Assembly (NCBI RefSeq): GCF_000298215.1
Contig: NZ_BAHD01000010.1
Location: 1-61,284 of the forward strand
Reading direction: 5' to 3'
DNA: 61,284 bases
Source of the DNA: Kineosphaera limosa NBRC 100340
Lineage (GTDB): Bacteria > Actinomycetota > Actinomycetes > Actinomycetales > Dermatophilaceae
Shown: one piece after another, positions 19,276 to 27,607 of the stretch
How positions within the stretch are numbered: position 1 is the stretch's first letter
Layout: every line of letters starts with the position of its first letter
The notes under the pieces: model-generated
Told to the model about the DNA's origin: nothing
The model's database searches: none
What the model saw: only the letters and a program-made list of their open reading frames with translations
Translations under genes and position numbers: made by a program

Positions 19276-20175
19276 GTGTCAGGGGTTGCGCCGAAGACGG
19301 CGGATGAGCAGCTGAACTACCTGGTCGGCTACCGCGACGACGAAGGCGGGCGCGATGCGCTGAATTTGGCGGTGTCGATGGCCCAGGCCTTCGGTGTCTC
19401 CCTCGATCTCGTGTCGGTCGTGCCGGGCGGGCGGCGCGTGTCACGCAGCGACCGGGGCGTCACGCGCCGTGCCCGGGAGGCCCTCGATCGGGGAGCGGCC
19501 CTCGTGCCGCGGGATGTGCCTGTGCGGGTACACGTCCGCACCGCCCCTGCGGTGGCCCCCGCCGTGCTGCAGACGGCCCGCGACCTGGGGTCGCGCGTCA
19601 TCATCCTGGGGTCCGACGGCCCGGGCGGTTTCGGCGCTCGGCTGCGCCGGCAGGCCCTGGGGTCGGTGACCACGGACGTGCTGCAAGAGGCCACGATTCC
19701 GGTCGCGCTGGCTCCCTTGGACTATCGCGTGAATCGGCCGATCGAGTCTGTCGACTGCGCGGTCGGCACTCGCCCCGGCGGGCAAGCTGTGCTCGACGTG
19801 GCGCTGCGCGTCTGCGTGCGCACCGGGCTGCCGCTGCGAGTGGTCATCCTCGTCGACCCCGACACCGAGATCAACGACGCCATCGTCGACGAGGCGCGCG
19901 CCCGGGTCGCCCTGCTCATGTCGTCCTCCGTCGCCCGTTACGGCGCACCGACCGACACCCGGTTCGTCTTCGCCCGAGGCGGCGATGTCCCGGCGGTGAT
20001 CGAAGCGACGAAGTGGCTCGAAACGTCCGTGTTGATCGTGGGGTCGACGAGGGTGGGTGCTCCGCAACGACAGTTCCTCGGTGCGGCGGTCAGCAAGATC
20101 CTCGACAAGCTGCCCAGCCCCGTCATCGTCGTGCCGAACATGCCCGTGACCGAGGGCCTGGATCTCGACGGCTGA
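19276..20175 (+). CDS. tandem universal stress protein
   Basis: A 299-aa protein with two UspA-like domains (about residues 10-150 and 155-295). The second keeps the ATP-binding pattern G-x2-G-x9-G in the GSTRVGAPQRQFLG segment; in the first it is degenerate. Tandem USPs bind ATP and act in stress or dormancy responses in actinobacteria. The GTG at 19276 follows GGGGGAGAGGGGGA. It is monocistronic, with the next gene 33 bp downstream probably having its own promoter. Confidence 0.88.
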   Translation: MSGVAPKTADEQLNYLVGYRDDEGGRDALNLAVSMAQAFGVSLDLVSVVPGGRRVSRSDRGVTRRAREALDRGAALVPRDVPVRVHVRTAPAVAPAVLQTARDLGSRVIILGSDGPGGFGARLRRQALGSVTTDVLQEATIPVALAPLDYRVNRPIESVDCAVGTRPGGQAVLDVALRVCVRTGLPLRVVILVDPDTEINDAIVDEARARVALLMSSSVARYGAPTDTRFVFARGGDVPAVIEATKWLETSVLIVGSTRVGAPQRQFLGAAVSKILDKLPSPVIVVPNMPVTEGLDLDG

Positions 20176-20195
20176 ACCCGGCGCCGAGACGGTCA

Positions 20196-20201
20196 TAGAC
20201 T
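20196..20201 (+). promoter_or_regulatory. -10 element for a leaderless methyltransferase mRNA
   Basis: TAGACT fits the TAnnnT consensus and ends 7 nt before the ATG at 20209. Transcription would start at or next to the initiation codon. No RBS exists before this ATG, which supports a leaderless transcript. TGAACC about 17 bp upstream is a weak -35. Confidence 0.5.
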
Positions 20202-20208
20202 GAGACGT

Positions 20209-21027
20209 ATGGTCTCGGAGAATGAACCGCAGGGCGTGTACACGCACGGTCACCATGGCAGTGTGCTTGCCTCACACGGCGCTCGGACCGCCGCGAACAG
20301 TGCCGCCTACCTGCTGCCGCACCTGCGGCCGGGCCTGCGCCTGCTCGATGTCGGGTGCGGTCCCGGGTCCATCACTCTCGACCTCGCCGAGATCGTCGGG
20401 GCACAGGGGCAGGTCATCGGGATCGAAAACGTTCCCGCGCCTCTGGAGGCGGCCCGCGCCAACGCCGCCGCTCGAGGCGACGCGACGACGCGTTTCGAAC
20501 TCGCCGACGTCTACGCCCTGCCCTTTGCGGACGACTCCTTCGATGTCACGCACGCGCACCAGGTGCTGCAGCACCTGAGCGATCCGGTCGCGGCGTTGCG
20601 GGAGATGGCCCGGGTCACCCGCCCCGGCGGCCTCGTGGCGGCCCGCGACGCCGACTACGCGGCGATGACCTGGCATCCGCCCGCCGCCGGGCTGACGCGC
20701 TGGCTCGAGGTCTACCGGCCGCTGGCCCGAGCCAACGGCGGGGAGCCCGACGCCGGGCGCCACCTCCTGCACTGGGCGCACGCGGCCGGTCTCACGGACG
20801 TCACGGCGTCCGCCAGCGCGTGGTGCTACGCCGACGAGGCATCCCGCGCGCACTGGGCCGGCACCTGGGCGCAACGGGCACTCGCCTCCGAGTTCGCCGT
20901 CGGGGCCCGGCGGCACGGCCTGGCCGACGACACCGAGTTGGAGCAGATAGCGCAGGCCTGGCGGGACTGGCCCGGGCCCGATGCGTGGTTCGCCATGCTG
21001 CACGGGGAGATCCTGGCGCGGCCGTGA
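20209..21027 (+). CDS. class I SAM-dependent methyltransferase
   Basis: A 272-aa Rossmann methyltransferase. Motif I, LLDVGCGPGS (about residues 45-54), binds SAM; IGIEN is the acidic loop of motif II, and the region FDVTHAHQVLQHL with PGGLVAARD gives later motifs. It is similar to the UbiE/Erg6-like group with small-molecule substrates. The substrate is unknown and the neighbours give no hint. The ATG at 20209 is likely leaderless. Confidence 0.85.
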   Translation: MVSENEPQGVYTHGHHGSVLASHGARTAANSAAYLLPHLRPGLRLLDVGCGPGSITLDLAEIVGAQGQVIGIENVPAPLEAARANAAARGDATTRFELADVYALPFADDSFDVTHAHQVLQHLSDPVAALREMARVTRPGGLVAARDADYAAMTWHPPAAGLTRWLEVYRPLARANGGEPDAGRHLLHWAHAAGLTDVTASASAWCYADEASRAHWAGTWAQRALASEFAVGARRHGLADDTELEQIAQAWRDWPGPDAWFAMLHGEILARP

Positions 21028-21085
21028 GGGTCCCTAGAGGGCGCGTCGACCCGCACTCCGACGCGGTCGTCGGCCTCGAACCGGG

Positions 21086-21253
21086 TCAGGAGCGGGCGCG
21101 ACGCGCCTCCTCGACCTTCTGCTCCCGCTCCCGCTCGAGGCGACGGATCGGGTCGTTGGCGTGGCCGAGCTGCGCGGGCCCGTAGAACGTCAGGATTGTC
21201 TTGCGGATGTTCCACCACACCCGGTAGCTCAGGCTCAGGCCGTCGCGTGCCAT
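21086..21253 (-). CDS. 55-aa small protein downstream of the Mo-hydroxylase operon
   Basis: A short frame from ATG 21253 to TGA 21086-21088 encodes 55 residues beginning MARDGLSLSYRVWWN. It contains an aromatic, basic segment (YRVWWNIRKTILTFYGP, about residues 10-26) that may lie at the membrane surface, then a charged helix rich in Arg and Glu (about 37-55). GAAGGA lies about 12 bp upstream. It is 50 bp downstream of the membrane protein gene on the same strand, so it may be the last gene of that operon. I do not recognise it. Support comes from codon-position composition, a plausible RBS and the position. Confidence 0.6.
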   Translation of the reverse strand: MARDGLSLSYRVWWNIRKTILTFYGPAQLGHANDPIRRLEREREQKVEEARRARS

Positions 21254-21303
21254 GGGATTCACTGGTCCTTCGTTGGGTGCCCGGGGGCCGACGGGCTGCC
21301 CGG

Positions 21304-22386
21304 TCAGTCCAGCTTAGACCCGCCCGCCTCGCCGCCGCCCACCCCCGTGGCCTGCGGGGATCGCTGCGGGTCGGTCCCGGATCCACGGCGGCGGCGCACC
21401 GCGTCGACCACCGCGTCGACCACGAGGACGACCGGCCACACGAGCAGCACCAGAACGAAGACCAGCGCGTACTCGATGATCGGGATGCGCACGATCTCGT
21501 CGATGCGGTCGTACCCCCGGTAGAAGTACACGCCGACCACGCCCAGCACGTAGCCGGCTCCGATGAGCCAGCGGGTGCGCAGCGACCAGCCGACACCGTG
21601 CATTTGCGTGATGACGAAGATGCCGGCAAAGCCGAAGAAGAACATCGGCCAGAAACCCGTCGGGCCCGCCTGCATGAGCGCCACGAGCGCGCCGTGGACG
21701 AGCACCATCACTTCGAGCGTCAGCGTCCACGCGCGGTTGGTGTGATAGCGGGTGAGGAAGAGGCTGCCTTGCGCGAGCAGCAGGAACATGTAGAAGAAGC
21801 CGATGAGGTGTCCGCTGCTGTTCTCCGCCGGGTGGTACCAGAACGTGTACACGATCGCCCAGCTGAACAGATAGCCGTGATAGCGGCGGGCAACCTCGAC
21901 GACGCGCTTGCTCAGCGGCGCCTTCTTGCCGAAGAACAGGCCGCGGCGGCGATTCTCCATGAGGAGAACGACGACCAGCAGGGCGATGACCGATCCTTGC
22001 GAGCTGTAGATCGACACGTCTTGGGCCAGGCCGTCGTAGAACACGAGGCTCTGGGCCAGGTGCAGCACGATGAACCCGAAGTTCGTGGCCAGCGCGATGA
22101 CGTTGATCGGATGCAGCCCGGCCGAGTAGGTGCGTACGCGAGTTTGGGCGTAGTAGATGATGCCCCAGATCGCCAACTGGTGGGCCAGGTACCCGCCCCA
22201 CGCCGACAGGCGCGTCAGCAAGGTCGGCTCGGGCAGTTGCCAGTAGTACCAGGAGGGGCCTGCGTCGGGCAGCAGGTCGTCGCGGGCGATGGCCAGGCCC
22301 GTGAGCCACACAGCGCCGGTGAGCAGCAGGCTCACGCCGATGATCCAGACGTAGGGGTGCCGCACCCGGTAGGTGGTCATGCTCAT
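21304..22386 (-). CDS. multi-pass membrane protein with many intramembrane histidines
   Basis: A 360-aa protein with about ten predicted membrane segments and a polar C-terminal tail. Histidines occur in or at the ends of several segments (for example LAHQLAI, GLHPINV, IVLHLAQ, FWYHPAE, SSGHLIGF, LVHGAL and TQMHGV), a pattern compatible with heme or metal binding. No named family is recognised. Its ATG shares one base with the stop of the molybdenum-subunit gene (TGATG), so translation is coupled. This suggests a membrane partner of that enzyme, perhaps for electron transfer to the quinone pool; this is inference only. Confidence 0.8.
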   Translation of the reverse strand: MSMTTYRVRHPYVWIIGVSLLLTGAVWLTGLAIARDDLLPDAGPSWYYWQLPEPTLLTRLSAWGGYLAHQLAIWGIIYYAQTRVRTYSAGLHPINVIALATNFGFIVLHLAQSLVFYDGLAQDVSIYSSQGSVIALLVVVLLMENRRRGLFFGKKAPLSKRVVEVARRYHGYLFSWAIVYTFWYHPAENSSGHLIGFFYMFLLLAQGSLFLTRYHTNRAWTLTLEVMVLVHGALVALMQAGPTGFWPMFFFGFAGIFVITQMHGVGWSLRTRWLIGAGYVLGVVGVYFYRGYDRIDEIVRIPIIEYALVFVLVLLVWPVVLVVDAVVDAVRRRRGSGTDPQRSPQATGVGGGEAGGSKLD

Positions 22387-24851
22387 CAGGGTAGGTGGGC
22401 CGGTAACGGCAGGGTACGCACTCGCTGACCGCTGGCGGCGTACACGGCGTTGGCGACCGCCGCGGCCACCGGGCCGAGCACCGGCTCACCCATGCCGCGG
22501 GGCTGGTCGTCGCTGGCGACGAAGTGGACATCGATCGGCGGCGTGCGGTCCATCGTCAGGATCGGGTAGTCGTCGAAGTTGGTCTGGGTCACTGCGCCGC
22601 CCGCGACGTCGAGACGTTCGACGAGCGCCGAACTCAGGCCCATGACCACCGAGCCGACGGCCTGCAGCCGGGCGCCCGCCGGGTCGATGACCAACCCCGG
22701 ATCGACCGCGACCACCACCCGCTGCACGTCGATCTGGCGCTCGCGCACGGCGACCTGGGCAACCACGGCGACAGCCGTGTCGTGGTCCAGGCAGCAGGCG
22801 ATGCCCAGGCCCGGGCGGGAGGCGGCGCCGGCCGTGATCCCGTCGGAGCCGCGCCGAGGCGTGCCGGCGAAGGCCCCGGTGCGCCAGCCGGCCTCGTCCG
22901 CGGCCTTGGTCAGCACGGCTCGCAGGCGGCGGCCGGCCTCGTCGTCGGGCAGGTTGTTGAGCCGGAACTCCAACGGATCGACGCCGGCGGCCGCCGCCAG
23001 CTCGTCGACGAAGCTCTCCAGCGCGAAGACGTTCGGCAGCACCCCCAGGCCGCGCCACGGGCCCGTCGGCACCGGGAGCTGTTCGCGCTGGTTGACCACG
23101 CGGTAGCCGTCGAGGGCGTAGGGCAGAAACTGCCCGAGCAGCGTGCCGGGGTCGAATCCCAGCGTCCCGCGCACGAACTCCGGCAGTCCCGCGACGGCCC
23201 AGATGATGTCGCCGGAGGCGCTGTGCTGCTCGACGCCGAGCATCCGCCCGTTGGCGTCGACCGACCCGCGCAGCCGCGTGTGCGTCGGCGGGCGGTACAT
23301 GCCGTGCTGCAGATCCTCGGTCCGCGACCAGCCGACATGCACGGGCACGCCCGCCGCTCGCGCGAGCCGCGCCGCCTCGACTGCCGCATCCTGGCTGCCC
23401 TTGCGGCCGAACGACCCGCCGAGCAACGTCGGGTAGACGGTCACCGCGTGGTCGTCGCCGAGCAGCTCGGTCAGCGCATCCGCGGCGTTGCCCGGAGCCT
23501 GGGTGCCCACCCAGGCGCGCACCCGGCGCTTGGTCTGGCTCGGTTGGCCCGACTGGCCCGACTGGCCCGACTGGCCCGACTGGCCCGACTGGCCCGACTG
23601 GCCCGACTGGCCCGACTGGCCCGACTGGCCCGACTGGCCCGACTGGCCCGACTGGCCCGACTGGCTCGGCTGGCCCGCCTCCGGCTCGTCGATCGCCACG
23701 AGCGCGGCAATCGGCTCCAGGTGCGCGTGGTGGGCCAACGGCGTGCGGTAGGCGGCCTCGACGACCGTGCCCTGCTCCAAGGCGCGCCGCACATTGCCGT
23801 CCCGGCGAACGACCGCACCGGAGGTCGCCTCGAGCAGCGCGTCGAGGGCGGCCGAGTCGGTGTCGGTGCCGCCCTCCCACTCCAGCTCCAGCTCGCGCAC
23901 CGCGGCCCAGGCCTGGGTGCGGGTCGGCGCAACGACCCCGGCGAAGTTCGCCTCCGGGTCGATGACGACGGTCAGGTTCGCGCGCTGCGGGCCGCGCCCC
24001 GCTTTCAGGGCGGCGCCGAACCTGGGTGGGCGGGCGACCGCGCCGAACCGCATCCCCTCGACGCGGGCGTCGTAGGAGTAGGTGGCGGCCCCGGTCAGTT
24101 TGTCGCGCATGTCGGTGCGGGGCGCGGCGGTGCCGATGCGCGTGAACTCGCTCGCCGGGCGCAGCGGCGGCGCTTGTTCGGGCAATTGCCACGCCCCGAC
24201 CTTCGCGGCCACGACTTGCCCGAACGTCCGCGTCGCGTCGTTGCCCTGAGCCGTGTCGCCGCCGCGGACCGTGAACCGGCCGCCGGCCGCGGTCAGGCGA
24301 TCGGGGGTCGTCTGTAGCTGGGCGGCAGCCTCGGCCGTGAGCATCGCCTGCACCGCGGCGGCGGCCTCGCGCAGCGGCTGGTACATCGTCGCCACCGACG
24401 TGGAGCCGAACGTGAACTGCGCGTTCGCCGCGAACCCGCGGCTCGTGTCGGCCTGGCGGACGACCAGCTGCTCGGGGTCCAGCGCGAGCTCTTCGAGGGC
24501 GATCTGGGCCAGCGCCGTGTGCACGCCCTGACCCATCTCGATCTTCGGCACGTAGAGGGTGACCCCCTGTTCGGTCAGCTCGAACCAGACGAGCGGCTCG
24601 GGGATCGTCGGGCCGCCAGCGCCGCGCTCCAGGACCGTCTGCGCCAGCCACGGGCGCCCGCGGTCCAGGGCGATCGGCGCGCCCACGACGAGCAGCCCCG
24701 CACCCGCCGCCGCGCCGAGCAACAGTCGGCGGCGCGTGATGCCGCGCTTCTTCGCCGGTCGCTTCGGCTCTCGCTTCGCCGGGGGAGCGGCCTCGCCCTG
24801 GTCGCCCCTCGCCCCCGCGCCGACACTCTCGTCAGGCTGACCGCTGTTCAT
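22386..24851 (-). CDS. molybdopterin-binding subunit of an isoquinoline-1-oxidoreductase-type enzyme
   Basis: An 821-aa large subunit of the xanthine-oxidase superfamily. A twin-arginine export signal ([14 protein letters not shown], about residues 35-50) is followed by two molybdopterin-binding regions with [22 protein letters not shown] and, near the C-terminus, [15 protein letters not shown], the last close to the catalytic Glu position. This matches IorB-like periplasmic aldehyde or N-heterocycle hydroxylases that lack a FAD subunit. A run of (SGQ)n, encoded by thirteen 9-bp units, interrupts the domain at about residues 396-435. The ATG overlaps the small-subunit stop by 4 bp (ATGA). The substrate is unknown. 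Confidence 0.9.
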   Translation of the reverse strand: MNSGQPDESVGAGARGDQGEAAPPAKREPKRPAKKRGITRRRLLLGAAAGAGLLVVGAPIALDRGRPWLAQTVLERGAGGPTIPEPLVWFELTEQGVTLYVPKIEMGQGVHTALAQIALEELALDPEQLVVRQADTSRGFAANAQFTFGSTSVATMYQPLREAAAAVQAMLTAEAAAQLQTTPDRLTAAGGRFTVRGGDTAQGNDATRTFGQVVAAKVGAWQLPEQAPPLRPASEFTRIGTAAPRTDMRDKLTGAATYSYDARVEGMRFGAVARPPRFGAALKAGRGPQRANLTVVIDPEANFAGVVAPTRTQAWAAVRELELEWEGGTDTDSAALDALLEATSGAVVRRDGNVRRALEQGTVVEAAYRTPLAHHAHLEPIAALVAIDEPEAGQPSQSGQSGQSGQSGQSGQSGQSGQSGQSGQSGQSGQSGQSGQPSQTKRRVRAWVGTQAPGNAADALTELLGDDHAVTVYPTLLGGSFGRKGSQDAAVEAARLARAAGVPVHVGWSRTEDLQHGMYRPPTHTRLRGSVDANGRMLGVEQHSASGDIIWAVAGLPEFVRGTLGFDPGTLLGQFLPYALDGYRVVNQREQLPVPTGPWRGLGVLPNVFALESFVDELAAAAGVDPLEFRLNNLPDDEAGRRLRAVLTKAADEAGWRTGAFAGTPRRGSDGITAGAASRPGLGIACCLDHDTAVAVVAQVAVRERQIDVQRVVVAVDPGLVIDPAGARLQAVGSVVMGLSSALVERLDVAGGAVTQTNFDDYPILTMDRTPPIDVHFVASDDQPRGMGEPVLGPVAAAVANAVYAASGQRVRTLPLPAHLP
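23548..23664. repeat. 9-bp minisatellite, 13 copies, in the Mo-subunit gene
   Basis: Thirteen exact copies of CCCGACTGG (plus-strand reading) run head to tail, with degenerate copies at both ends. On the coding strand they specify Ser-Gly-Gln repeats. The unit is a multiple of three, so copy-number change keeps frame. Confidence 0.97.
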
Positions 24852-25306
24852 GATCGCTCCCGCGCGATGCTCGCGGCCCGGGTCACGTTCTCCCGCACGG
24901 CGCCGTACCCGCCGCAGCGGCACAGGTTGCGGCTCGCCTCCGCCTCGATCTGCTCGGGTGTCGGGTCGGCGTCGCGGGACAGCAACGCGACCGCCGTCAT
25001 GACATGCCCCGGCAGACACCAGCCGCACTGCAGCGGGTTCTCCAGGTAGGCCTGCTGCGCCGGATGCAGCGTCTCGCCGTCGGCGAGCCCCTCCAGCGTC
25101 GTCACCGCCCGCCCGGCCGCCTGGGCCGCGCTGACCTGGCAGCTGCGCACCGCCTCGGCGTCCAGCAACACTGTGCAGCAGCCGCACACCCCGATACCGC
25201 AGCCGTACCGCACACCGTTCAGGCCGAGTTCGTCGCGCAGCACCCACAGCAGCGGCTCGTCGGGATGTGCGATCTGACGACGGGCGCCGTTGACGTCGAG
25301 CTCCAT
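24848..25306 (-). CDS. 2Fe-2S subunit of the Mo-hydroxylase
   Basis: A 152-aa subunit with two [2Fe-2S] domains. The N-terminal plant-type cluster uses C36, C41, C44 and C56, and the C-terminal helical cluster uses C94, C97, C129 and C131. It passes electrons from the molybdenum centre, as in IorA and related small subunits. It lacks a signal peptide and would be exported with the Tat-tagged large subunit. ATG 25306 starts MELDVNG, with only a weak RBS. It is the first gene of the operon 24848-21086, and its promoter should lie in the region carrying the 33-bp inverted repeat. Confidence 0.93.
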   Translation of the reverse strand: MELDVNGARRQIAHPDEPLLWVLRDELGLNGVRYGCGIGVCGCCTVLLDAEAVRSCQVSAAQAAGRAVTTLEGLADGETLHPAQQAYLENPLQCGWCLPGHVMTAVALLSRDADPTPEQIEAEASRNLCRCGGYGAVRENVTRAASIARERS

Positions 25307-25382
25307 CAGCCCATTTTCGCCCGTTGACGGCGCTGAACGTCTCGAATGTCCGCCTCGCCGCGTCGCCAACCGCGGCGGGGAA

Positions 25383-25513
25383 ATTTGTCTTTGTGGTGAA
25401 CTAATTACGTGCCCCTCTGGGGGTGCCCAGCCCCGTTCGCGTCGGCGCAGGTCAACGGCTCGCGCGATGTGTCTCACTCGGGGGCACGTAATTAGTTCAC
25501 CACAACGACAAAT
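25383..25513. repeat. 33-bp AT-rich inverted repeat, 65-nt loop
   Basis: Arms 25383-25415 and 25481-25513 match at 32 of 33 positions; the inner 25 bp are perfect and include GAACTAATTACGTGCCCC. The arms are far more AT-rich than the surroundings. The element sits between the divergent Mo-hydroxylase operon and dxr, 50 bp before dxr. No target-site duplication is evident. It may be a MITE-like element, a long RNA hairpin or a shared operator. Confidence 0.95.
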
Positions 25514-25563
25514 CTGGGTCGGTGACTCAGCCGGGTGCCGGGCGGTGCCGCACGTGCGTGAGA

Positions 25564-26772
25564 ATGGCGCTCGTGCAGCAGCGAGACATCGTCATCCTCG
25601 GCTCGACCGGCTCCATCGGCACGCAAGGGCTGGACATCGCCCGGCGCAATCCCGACCGGTTCCGGGTCGTGGCCCTGGCGGCCGGTGGGGCGCAGCCGCG
25701 CGAATTGGCCCGCCAGGCCGTGGCTTTCGACGTCGCGCACGTCGGGGTGGCCGACGCGGGCGCTGCCGCGGCGCTCGACCGCGAGCTTGCCGCCGCCGCT
25801 GCTGAGGCCGACCGATCGGGTTACGCGCCGACGATCCACGCCGGGCCTGACGCCGCGACCGCGATCGCGGGGCTGCCGTGCGATGTCGTGCTCAACGGCA
25901 TCACCGGCTCGATCGGGCTGCGGCCGACCCTGGCCGCTCTCGCGGCGGGCAGCACCCTCGCGCTGGCCAACAAGGAGTCGCTGATCGTCGGTGGCGACCT
26001 CGTGAAGGCCGCCGCGGCGCCGGGCCAGATCGTGCCGGTCGACTCCGAGCACTCAGCCCTGGCCCAGTGCCTACGCGGGGGGCGCCGCGACGAGGTGCGC
26101 CGGCTCGTCGTCACGGCCAGCGGGGGACCGTTTCGCGGCCGCACCCGCGCGCAACTGGCCGACGTCACCCCCGCCCAGGCCCTGGCGCACCCGACATGGG
26201 ACATGGGCCGGGTCGTCACGACGAACTCGGCGACCCTGGTCAACAAGGGCCTGGAGGTCATTGAGGCGCACCTGCTCTTCGACGTCGATTTCGACGACAT
26301 CACGGTGGTCGTGCACCCGCAGTCGGTCGTGCACTCGATGGTCGAGTTCGTCGACGGATCGACGCTGGCGCAGGCCTCGCCGCCGTCGATGCTCATCCCG
26401 ATTTCGATGGGCCTGGCCTGGCCCGACCGCGTCGCCGACGCCGCGCCCGCCTGCGACTGGACGAAGGCCGCCACCTGGGAGTTCTTCCCTCTGGACGAGC
26501 AGGCGTTCCGCGCCGTGCCGCTGGCCTACCGCGTCGGCCGCGCCGGCGGCACCCAGCCCGCCGTCTACAACGCCGCCAACGAGGAGTGCGTCGAGGCGTT
26601 CCACTCCGGGCACATCGGCTTTCTCGACATCGTCGACACGGTCGAGCGGGTCGTCGACGATTGGGCCGCGGACGAACGCTCCCGGGCCGCCGTCCGCACG
26701 GTCGAAGACGTGCTGGCCGCCGAGGCGTGGGCGCGCGCCCGGGCGCACGAGGTGCTCGGTGCGTCGCGTTGA
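25564..26772 (+). CDS. dxr: 1-deoxy-D-xylulose 5-phosphate reductoisomerase
   Basis: Second step of the MEP isoprenoid pathway: DXP + NADPH to MEP. At 402 aa it shows NADPH motif GSTGSIG (13-19), NKESLIVGG, the divalent-metal residues in VDSEHSA, and [11 protein letters not shown] 25564 is chosen as nearest to the conserved start; GTG 25573 is an alternative and no strong RBS is visible. In mycobacteria dxr, the RIP protease and ispG are adjacent; here a toxin-antitoxin pair separates dxr from the protease. Confidence 0.96.
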   Translation: MALVQQRDIVILGSTGSIGTQGLDIARRNPDRFRVVALAAGGAQPRELARQAVAFDVAHVGVADAGAAAALDRELAAAAAEADRSGYAPTIHAGPDAATAIAGLPCDVVLNGITGSIGLRPTLAALAAGSTLALANKESLIVGGDLVKAAAAPGQIVPVDSEHSALAQCLRGGRRDEVRRLVVTASGGPFRGRTRAQLADVTPAQALAHPTWDMGRVVTTNSATLVNKGLEVIEAHLLFDVDFDDITVVVHPQSVVHSMVEFVDGSTLAQASPPSMLIPISMGLAWPDRVADAAPACDWTKAATWEFFPLDEQAFRAVPLAYRVGRAGGTQPAVYNAANEECVEAFHSGHIGFLDIVDTVERVVDDWAADERSRAAVRTVEDVLAAEAWARARAHEVLGASR

Positions 26773-26793
26773 CCAGTGCTAGGCGTGCCGTGG

Positions 26794-27213
26794 TCAGGAC
26801 TCTGGCATCGGGACGAGCCATTGACTCAACGTCGGGGCGAGCGTCTCGACGTCCGCTTCGCCCGTGGCGGCTGCAATGACGAGGTCGTACGCCGCATCCG
26901 TCGAGGGCGGCACCAGGTCGAAGCCGTTGAGCCGTACGAGTACCCGCGTCGCCGACCAGGCGAGTCGCTTGTTGCCGTCCACGAGGGCGTGATTACGCGC
27001 GATCGAGGACAGCAGTGCCACGGCCTTCGTGGCGAGGTCTGGGTAGGCGTCCTCCCCGAAGACGGTGGCTGCCGGTCGGTGGGCGGCCGAGTCGATCAGG
27101 CCGAAGTCGCGGACGGCCGGGGTGCCGAGGCGTTCCGCGATGTGCAGCAGGTCCTCAACGTCGGGATAACGCCAGGTTGCCGGGTCAGGGGTCGTCGGCG
27201 GATCAGTGGTCAC
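26794..27213 (-). CDS. doc: Doc-type toxin of the Fic family
   Basis: A 139-aa Fic/Doc protein. The active-site loop reads H75-ALVDGNKR (75-83), matching the HxxxDGNKR core of Doc kinases, which phosphorylate EF-Tu and stop translation. Typical Doc is about 125-140 aa. The final Arg of the longer Fic motif is absent, as in other Doc proteins. The ATG overlaps the antitoxin stop by 4 bp (ATGA), so both are made from one mRNA. It is oriented against dxr and the protease, in a block that is otherwise conserved among actinobacteria. Confidence 0.85.
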   Translation of the reverse strand: MTTDPPTTPDPATWRYPDVEDLLHIAERLGTPAVRDFGLIDSAAHRPAATVFGEDAYPDLATKAVALLSSIARNHALVDGNKRLAWSATRVLVRLNGFDLVPPSTDAAYDLVIAAATGEADVETLAPTLSQWLVPMPES

Positions 27214-27413
27214 TGGGCCAGGCGCTCAAGCAGCTCGGCGTCACGGGCGAGAACGTCGTCCATGATGGTGTCGACCTCGCGCCGTCGCGCGTCGCGCAGC
27301 GCGGCCGTGTCGATGAGGCGAATCACCGCCTGCTGCTTGCTGATCCCCTGGCGGTCAGCCAGAGCGGTCAACTTGGCGTCCTGCTCGTCGGTGAGGCGCA
27401 GAGTCATAGCCAT
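27210..27413 (-). CDS. ribbon-helix-helix antitoxin partner of Doc
   Basis: A 67-aa protein starting MAMTLRLTDEQDAKL, a ribbon-helix-helix fold (strand at 3-7, helices to about residue 45) followed by a charged C-terminal helix that would bind and neutralise the toxin. It is CopG/Arc-like rather than Phd-like. ATG 27413 is used; an ATG two codons downstream (27407) is possible. There is no RBS. TATCAT 5 nt upstream suggests a leaderless mRNA, and two direct TGATACCAG sites form a likely self-binding operator. Confidence 0.82.
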   Translation of the reverse strand: MAMTLRLTDEQDAKLTALADRQGISKQQAVIRLIDTAALRDARRREVDTIMDDVLARDAELLERLAQ

Positions 27414-27419
27414 GCCCAA

Positions 27420-27449
27420 TGATACCAGATTTCGCCATAGTGATACCAG
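27420..27449 (-). promoter_or_regulatory. toxin-antitoxin operator and promoter
   Basis: Two exact copies of TGATACCAG (27420-27428 and 27441-27449; CTGGTATCA on the coding strand) are 21 bp apart, two helical turns. The proximal copy contains TATCAT, a good -10, 5 nt before the antitoxin ATG. This spacing suits autorepression by a ribbon-helix-helix dimer pair. Confidence 0.6.
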
Positions 27450-27607
27450 TGCTTGCGGAGAACGATTCACCGCCCTGCGGCGTTGAGGACGTGGCGCCGG
27501 TCGGGGCGCACACTGGGCCCAGGCGCAAACTCGGGCCAACGGCAATCCAGCGCAGCACACCGACAGGGGAAACTCCTGCCGATGGACAGGTGGAGGTAGA
27601 AACCATC

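Noticed and set aside
23548-23664. Possible CRISPR array
   Set aside because: The repeats are contiguous 9-bp units without spacers and lie in a coding region; no cas gene in the window.
22524-24317. Plus-strand frame with a long (Leu-Ala-Arg) repeat opposite the Mo subunit
   Set aside because: The repeat is only the reverse reading of the 9-bp minisatellite; the minus strand encodes the recognisable enzyme.
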